Shown here: positions 6,226-10,186 of the stretch, one piece after another
How the letters are laid out: each line of letters begins with the position of its first letter
Numbering within the stretch: the first letter of the stretch is position 1
Source of the DNA: Gemmatimonadota bacterium
GTDB lineage: Bacteria > Gemmatimonadota > Gemmatimonadetes > Gemmatimonadales > Gemmatimonadaceae
Direction: 5' to 3'
Assembly (NCBI GenBank): GCA_003131365.1
Contig: PKVB01000152.1
Coordinates: forward strand, 268-10,453
DNA length: 10,186 bases
Made by a program: the position numbers and the translations under genes
Notes under the pieces: model-generated
Databases searched by the model: none
Told to the model about the DNA's origin: nothing
Seen by the model: the letters and a program-made list of their open reading frames with translations, nothing else

Positions 6226-7601
6226 TACACTTCCTTCGCCGCCAGCGCCCTGAAGCGCTCGCCTCTTTCCTCGTAATTCGAGAACATGTCGTAGCTCGAG
6301 CACGCCGGCGAAAGCAGCACCGCCTCGCCCGCGCTTGCTGCCGCCCGCGCGGCCTGCATGACCTCGTCGAAATCGTCGCCAAGCCGCACGACGTCCACCA
6401 CCGGCCGAAGATCGGTCGCGATGATCGTCGCCGCCTCTCCATAGGCGATCACTTTCTTCACTTTCCTGCGCACTGCGTCCGCCAGAGATGTATAGGTTTC
6501 GCCTTTGTGCCTGCCCCCAAGCAGTAGGACGGTCGGACGCTCCATACCGTCAATTGCGACTGCTGTCGAGCTGACGTTGGTTGCCTTGGAATCATTGATC
6601 CACTGCACACCGCCGAATTCGCCGACCAGCTCGAGCCGGTGCGGTAAGGAGCGAAACGTCGTTAGTGCCTTGGCGATTCCCTTTCTTGCTTTCTGTGTCT
6701 GGTTGGAACGGTCGGCGACCATCACCGCCAGCGACGCCGCCAGCGCGTTCCCAACGTTGTGCTGGCCGAGGAGCGGAAGATCCCGGCGCGCCAGAAGCGG
6801 CGTTCCCAGCACCACCAACTGCCCAGTACGTGGGTCAAGTGATGCCTGTGCCTTCTTCGAGACGGAGAACGGGTATGTGTGGCCGGCAACGTCGCGCACC
6901 ATGCGAGTAACGCCCTTGTCGTCCTTGTTCACGACCCAGACCGACTCGGCATCGGCATTGGCGAAGATGCGCGCCTTGTCCGCGTAATACTCGTCGACGC
7001 TCGAATACCGGTCCAGGTGATCGGGACTCAGGTTCGTGAGCACCCCAACCGCCGGCTTTAAGCCCGGCGTATCGTGAAGCTGGAACGACGACATTTCGAG
7101 CGAAATCCATTTCGGCTGCTGCTCGCGGGCCGCGATCTCGGAGAGTGGCGTTCCGATGTTGCCCGCCTCGACTGCTTCGATGTCGAGCCCACGCAGAAGG
7201 TGCGCAATGAGCGCGGTGGTGGTCGTTTTGCCGTTCGTGCCGGTGATTGCGATAATGCGCGGCCCGGCGAGGAAGTTGAGCGCGACTTCGACTTCGCTCG
7301 CGATCGGGACGCCGTTCTCCCGCGCGAACTCCAGAGGCCGCGCCGAAGGCAGGACGCCCGGGCTGGTGACGACGAGCGCCGCGCGCCCGATGCGCTCCAT
7401 ATGGTGGCGGCCCACATCAACCGTAGCGCCCAGCGCGCGCAACTCCTCCGCGACCCGTCCGGTCTCGGGCGAAGAAGCGACGTCCGATGCGTAAACGTTG
7501 TAGCCGTGCTTTCGCAGGAGCTTCGCCACGGCACGACCGCTCCGGGCGAGGCCGATTACGGCGATCTCGCCCTCGCGCGGCACGAGCTCGCGCGGACTCA
7601 T
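6225..7601 (-). CDS. murD: UDP-N-acetylmuramoyl-L-alanine--D-glutamate ligase (MurD)
   Basis: MurD adds D-Glu to UDP-MurNAc-L-Ala with ATP in the cytoplasm. The 458-residue product has the usual three domains: an N-terminal Rossmann-like domain with GLARSGRAVAKLL (17-29), a central ATPase domain with P-loop ITGTNGKTTTT (119-129), EMSSFQL (169-175) and SPDHLDRY (192-199), and a C-terminal domain with WINDSKATN (334-342), LLGGRHKG (360-367) and SPACSSYDMF (431-440) followed by NYEERGERF. Lys209 in YADKARIF aligns with the Lys that is carbamylated in E. coli MurD. The ATG overlaps the mraY stop as ATGA, with a weak GAAG five nt upstream. The end overlaps ftsW by one nt. All family-critical residues appear present. 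Confidence 0.97.
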   Translation of the reverse strand: MSPRELVPREGEIAVIGLARSGRAVAKLLRKHGYNVYASDVASSPETGRVAEELRALGATVDVGRHHMERIGRAALVVTSPGVLPSARPLEFARENGVPIASEVEVALNFLAGPRIIAITGTNGKTTTTALIAHLLRGLDIEAVEAGNIGTPLSEIAAREQQPKWISLEMSSFQLHDTPGLKPAVGVLTNLSPDHLDRYSSVDEYYADKARIFANADAESVWVVNKDDKGVTRMVRDVAGHTYPFSVSKKAQASLDPRTGQLVVLGTPLLARRDLPLLGQHNVGNALAASLAVMVADRSNQTQKARKGIAKALTTFRSLPHRLELVGEFGGVQWINDSKATNVSSTAVAIDGMERPTVLLLGGRHKGETYTSLADAVRRKVKKVIAYGEAATIIATDLRPVVDVVRLGDDFDEVMQAARAAASAGEAVLLSPACSSYDMFSNYEERGERFRALAAKEV

Positions 7602-8746
7602 CGCAGCTTCAGCGTGCTCAGGGCAATGAAGGCGGCCAACACTCCGAGAATCCAGAATCGCACTACGACCTGAGCTTCATCCCAACCCTTCACCTCGAAG
7701 TGGTGATGCAGCGGGGCCCGCTTGAATACCCGGTGCTCCCGCGCGTACTCGATTCCGTATCGTCGCTTGCGGTACTTGAACACGAACCGCTGAATGATCA
7801 CCGACACCATCTCGGCCACGAACACGGCGCCGACGAGGACCAGGAGAAATTCGGACTTGAGGAGAATCGCGACCGACGCGAGAGCGCCGCCGAGGGCGAG
7901 CGACCCGGTGTCGCCCATGAAAACTTCAGCCGGATGTGTGTTGTACCAAAGAAATCCTATGCACGCTCCCATCAGGGCCGCGCAAAACACGGTCAGCTCG
8001 CCGGACCCTCGCAGGAAATAGACGTGCAGGTACTGGCTCGCATCGACGCGTCCCACCACGTACGCGTAGAACGCAAACGTCAGAGCGGCGATCGCGGTAA
8101 GGCCTGCCGCGAGTCCGTCCAGCCCGTCCGTAACGTTGACGGCGTTGCTCGTTCCGGTCATCACGAACGTCACGAACAGCACGTACAGCCATCCCATTCC
8201 CGCGGTGAGCGGTACGATCAGTATGTATTTGTAGAACGGCAGCGTCGTCGACGCGCCGGGAAGGTTCGAAAGAGGGTGCTTCCACAGGTAGTAGCCGACG
8301 GCAAACCCGAGCGTCACCTGGCCCACGAGCTTGTATTTCTCGACAAGCCCCGTGTTTTTCTTTCCGGCGAGCTTCTGTTTGAGCTTGAGGTAGTCATCCA
8401 GGAAGCCGATGACGCCCATCCACGCCATGCAGATCATCGCAATCAGCACGTAACGGTTGTCGAGACGCGCCCAGAGCAGCGTGCTGATGAGCGTCGCTCC
8501 GAGGATGATCAGGCCGCCCATCGTCGGAGTTCTGCCCTTCTGCTGGTGAGCGTCGGGCGTTCCCTCGCGTATGACCTGGTGCAGCCGCATGCGGCGCAGC
8601 CTGCGCATGATTCCGGGGCCGACGACCCAGGTGATAAGGATCGCGCTCACCGCCGCGCCAGCCGCGCGAAAGGTTATCCACTGGAACAGTCGCAGAAACC
8701 CGAAGTGCGGCAGTCCTACGAATGGAACGAGCAGATAATTCAGCAC
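7598..8746 (-). CDS. mraY: MraY, phospho-MurNAc-pentapeptide transferase (lipid I synthase)
   Basis: MraY transfers phospho-MurNAc-pentapeptide from UDP to undecaprenyl phosphate in the inner membrane. I start it at the GTG that overlaps the murF stop (TAGTG), giving 382 residues beginning (M)LNYLLVPF, the usual MraY opening. The frame stays open to 8995 but that part is antisense-free overlap with murF and lacks family sequence. It has about ten membrane segments. Motifs are EGTPDAHQQKGRTPTMGGL (61-79), the Mg-binding FLDDYLK (115-121), NAVNVTDGLDGLA (201-213), EVFMGDTGSLALGG (274-287) and APLHHHFEVKGW (344-355). A basic stretch of about 15 residues (325-340) precedes HHHF, longer than in E. 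coli. No clear Shine-Dalgarno sequence is seen, so coupling with murF is likely. It is a little longer than the usual 360 or so. Confidence 0.95.
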   Translation of the reverse strand: MLNYLLVPFVGLPHFGFLRLFQWITFRAAGAAVSAILITWVVGPGIMRRLRRMRLHQVIREGTPDAHQQKGRTPTMGGLIILGATLISTLLWARLDNRYVLIAMICMAWMGVIGFLDDYLKLKQKLAGKKNTGLVEKYKLVGQVTLGFAVGYYLWKHPLSNLPGASTTLPFYKYILIVPLTAGMGWLYVLFVTFVMTGTSNAVNVTDGLDGLAAGLTAIAALTFAFYAYVVGRVDASQYLHVYFLRGSGELTVFCAALMGACIGFLWYNTHPAEVFMGDTGSLALGGALASVAILLKSEFLLVLVGAVFVAEMVSVIIQRFVFKYRKRRYGIEYAREHRVFKRAPLHHHFEVKGWDEAQVVVRFWILGVLAAFIALSTLKLR

Positions 8747-10110
8747 TATGCGGTGGCCCAGGTAGTTAGATGTGGAACAAGACGCTCGAGCTGCACACCC
8801 CGTGATGCCTTGAGCAAGATGATCGCGTTGCGCTGCAGCCTGGCCTGGAGCTGCGGCCAGAGATCTTCGACATCGGGCGCAGTAATCACTCGCTCGCGCT
8901 CGTTCTGCTTCTCGAGCGCCGGCGCGAACTCGCCGATTCCGGCCACTATGTCCGCGCCAGATGCCAACGCGAGGCCCGCAATGTCGGCGTGGCATTGCTC
9001 CGACGCCGCCCCAAGCTCTCGCATCGTACCAAGGACGATTACCCTCTGCCGTCCGCTACCTGTGCCTTTCAACAGCTCGATCGCCGCCCGGGTGGAACCG
9101 GGGTTTGCGTTGTAGGCGTCGTTGATCAGCGTGACGTCGCCGACTTGCTCCCACGCCGAGCGCATCTTCGGCTGCGGCATCGCGGCGATTCCAGCGGCCG
9201 CATCCTCGTAGCTCACACCACACTCGCGGGCGACGGCAAGCGCCAGCATCGCGTTTCTGAGATTGTGGAGGCCACGCACGGGCGGCCTCACCGTCACACC
9301 CGCGATCTCGATCACGCCGAGTCCATCGGGTCCGATCTCCCAGCGATCGGGCTTCAGGTCGGCATTGTTGTCGAGGCCCGCGACGACGACGCGCTTCGCT
9401 TTCGCGCGCGCGGCTTCCGCAATCTCGGGCTGGGCAGAAGGCGCGATCCCAACGCCTGTGCCTTCGTAGACGGCGGCCTCCTCGCGCAGCACACCCGCGA
9501 GATCACCCAGGCCTTCCAGATGCTCCTCGGCGATGGACGTGACCAGCGCGATGTCGGGCACGGCGATGTCTCTGAGAATCGCGACCTCGCCCGGCAGGCT
9601 GGTGCCAAGCTCGATCACCGCCACCTCGGCTTCGGGTGGGAGTGCGAGCAGCGTGAGCGGCACTCCGATCCGGTTGTTGAGGTTGCCGGTCGTCGCATGA
9701 ACGATGTAGGAGCGGCCGAGCGCCGCTCTCAGGAGATCCTTTGTGCTCGTCTTGCCGTTGCTGCCCGCCACGCCGATGATCGTCTTCCCCCACGCCCGGC
9801 GCCAATAGTGCGCAAGCGCGCCGAGCGCGACGAGGGTATCCCGGACTTCAAAGATGGGAACGCCAAGCGTGTCGAGTTTGGGCGCGCGCGAAACCACAAG
9901 CGCTGACGCTCCGTCCCGAACCGCATCGCGCAGATAGTCGTGACCGTCGAAGCGCTCGCCGAGGAGAGCAACGAAGACGTTCCCCTTGCCGATCTTGCGC
10001 GTGTCGGTCGTGATCCCGCTCAGCTCGGCGGGGCCGTGCGGCAATTTGCCGACAGCCTGATCCGCTAGCGCCGCGGCAATTCGATCCAGCGTCCAGAACC
10101 CTGTGCTCAA
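8746..10110 (-). CDS. murF: UDP-MurNAc-tripeptide--D-alanyl-D-alanine ligase (MurF)
   Basis: MurF adds D-Ala-D-Ala to UDP-MurNAc-tripeptide, completing the pentapeptide precursor. The start is a TTG at 10110 that overlaps the murE stop as TTGA, with GGGGAG six nt upstream. No in-frame ATG fits better. The 454-residue product has STDTR-like ITTDTRKI (33-40), P-loop GVAGSNGKTSTKD (113-125), NLNNRIGVPLTLL (143-155), EEHLEGLGDLAGV (195-207), GLHNLRNAMLALA (280-292), INDAYNANPGSTRAA (329-343), VLGTMRELG (359-367) and KASRGVQLERLV (434-445). Against the E. coli layout, the position of the usually carbamylated Lys (AKAKGE) is Glu211 here (LREEAA). Also, GTSLPGEV (169-176) replaces the common GANHPGEI. 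Its stop overlaps mraY by one nt. Confidence 0.95.
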   Translation of the reverse strand: MSTGFWTLDRIAAALADQAVGKLPHGPAELSGITTDTRKIGKGNVFVALLGERFDGHDYLRDAVRDGASALVVSRAPKLDTLGVPIFEVRDTLVALGALAHYWRRAWGKTIIGVAGSNGKTSTKDLLRAALGRSYIVHATTGNLNNRIGVPLTLLALPPEAEVAVIELGTSLPGEVAILRDIAVPDIALVTSIAEEHLEGLGDLAGVLREEAAVYEGTGVGIAPSAQPEIAEAARAKAKRVVVAGLDNNADLKPDRWEIGPDGLGVIEIAGVTVRPPVRGLHNLRNAMLALAVARECGVSYEDAAAGIAAMPQPKMRSAWEQVGDVTLINDAYNANPGSTRAAIELLKGTGSGRQRVIVLGTMRELGAASEQCHADIAGLALASGADIVAGIGEFAPALEKQNERERVITAPDVEDLWPQLQARLQRNAIILLKASRGVQLERLVPHLTTWATA

Positions 10111-10186
10111 GCGTGACTCCCCGTCATCTCTCTCACGATTTCCTTTTCGTCGAATGGATATGAAGTCGTTCCGCGAATCTGATAGG
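10107..10186 (-). CDS. murE: MurE C-terminal end (partial): UDP-MurNAc-L-Ala-D-Glu diamino acid ligase
   Basis: The minus strand is open from the right edge for 25 residues ending in TGA at 10107. It reads YQIRGTTSYPFDEKEIVRE followed by MTGSHA. The pattern YQ...R..PFD..E(I/V)(V/A)RE is the extreme C-terminus of MurE ligases. Only this tail is visible, so the third amino acid added (meso-diaminopimelate or L-lysine) cannot be read here. The stop overlaps the TTG start of murF by four nt, and murE before murF is the standard dcw order. Confidence 0.85.
   Translation of the reverse strand, partial: YQIRGTTSYPFDEKEIVREMTGSHA

Noticed and set aside
6226..6303. N-terminal extension of ftsW to an upstream ATG
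   Set aside because: It overlaps the conserved end of murD. The inner ATG has a good ribosome site and forms a TAATG overlap.
8747..8995. N-terminal extension of mraY beyond the GTG at 8746
   Set aside because: It would overlap 250 nt of murF, encodes no MraY-like sequence, and the normal MraY N-terminus begins at the GTG.
7487..9115. Long plus-strand open frame (542 codons) opposite mraY and murD
   Set aside because: It lies antisense to two well-supported genes. Its translation is rich in Arg, His and Gln with no family motif, as expected for a shadow frame in GC-rich DNA.

Overview
The window is a long stretch of the division and cell wall (dcw) cluster of a GC-rich bacterium, read entirely on the minus strand. 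In transcription order it holds the 3' end of murE (right edge), then murF, mraY, murD, ftsW, murG, murC, ftsQ and ftsA. All eight complete genes are full length with family motifs intact, apart from a few substitutions listed as findings. I know of no decisive taxonomic marker here. The gene order, the GC-rich codon use and details such as the GNPIE variant of MurG and the basic insertion before the MraY HHHF motif make me lean to a Gram-negative lineage such as Gemmatimonadota, but this is inference.

Layout, right to left: murE tail (10186-10107), murF (10110-8746), mraY (8746-7598), murD (7601-6225), ftsW (6225-5041), murG (5044-3935), murC (3904-2486), ftsQ (2466-1723), ftsA (1726-464). 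Six junctions are stop/start overlaps of 1 or 4 nt (TTGA, TAGTG, ATGA, TAATG, ATGA, ATGA), the pattern of one translationally coupled operon. The two exceptions are murG-murC (30-nt gap, same frame) and murC-ftsQ. At murC-ftsQ a 23-bp tandem duplication has copied the ATGA overlap with its Shine-Dalgarno-like sequence, leaving an 8-codon minicistron between the two genes.

Together the genes run the cytoplasmic and inner-membrane half of peptidoglycan synthesis. MurC, MurD, MurE and MurF build UDP-MurNAc-pentapeptide, MraY moves it to undecaprenyl phosphate (lipid I), MurG adds GlcNAc (lipid II), and FtsW polymerises lipid II at the septum with FtsQ and the FtsZ-anchoring FtsA. murB and ddl, which sit between murC and ftsQ in many clusters, are absent here.

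Left of ftsA (1-463) the expected ftsZ does not follow. This part holds a weak terminator-like hairpin, a 15-bp long-range inverted repeat that crosses a second stem (pseudoknot or switch geometry), two overlapping GC-rich hairpins, and an unrecognised minus-strand reading frame that runs off the left edge. This is the least explained part of the window. No tRNA, rRNA, mobile element, integrase or CRISPR array was seen.
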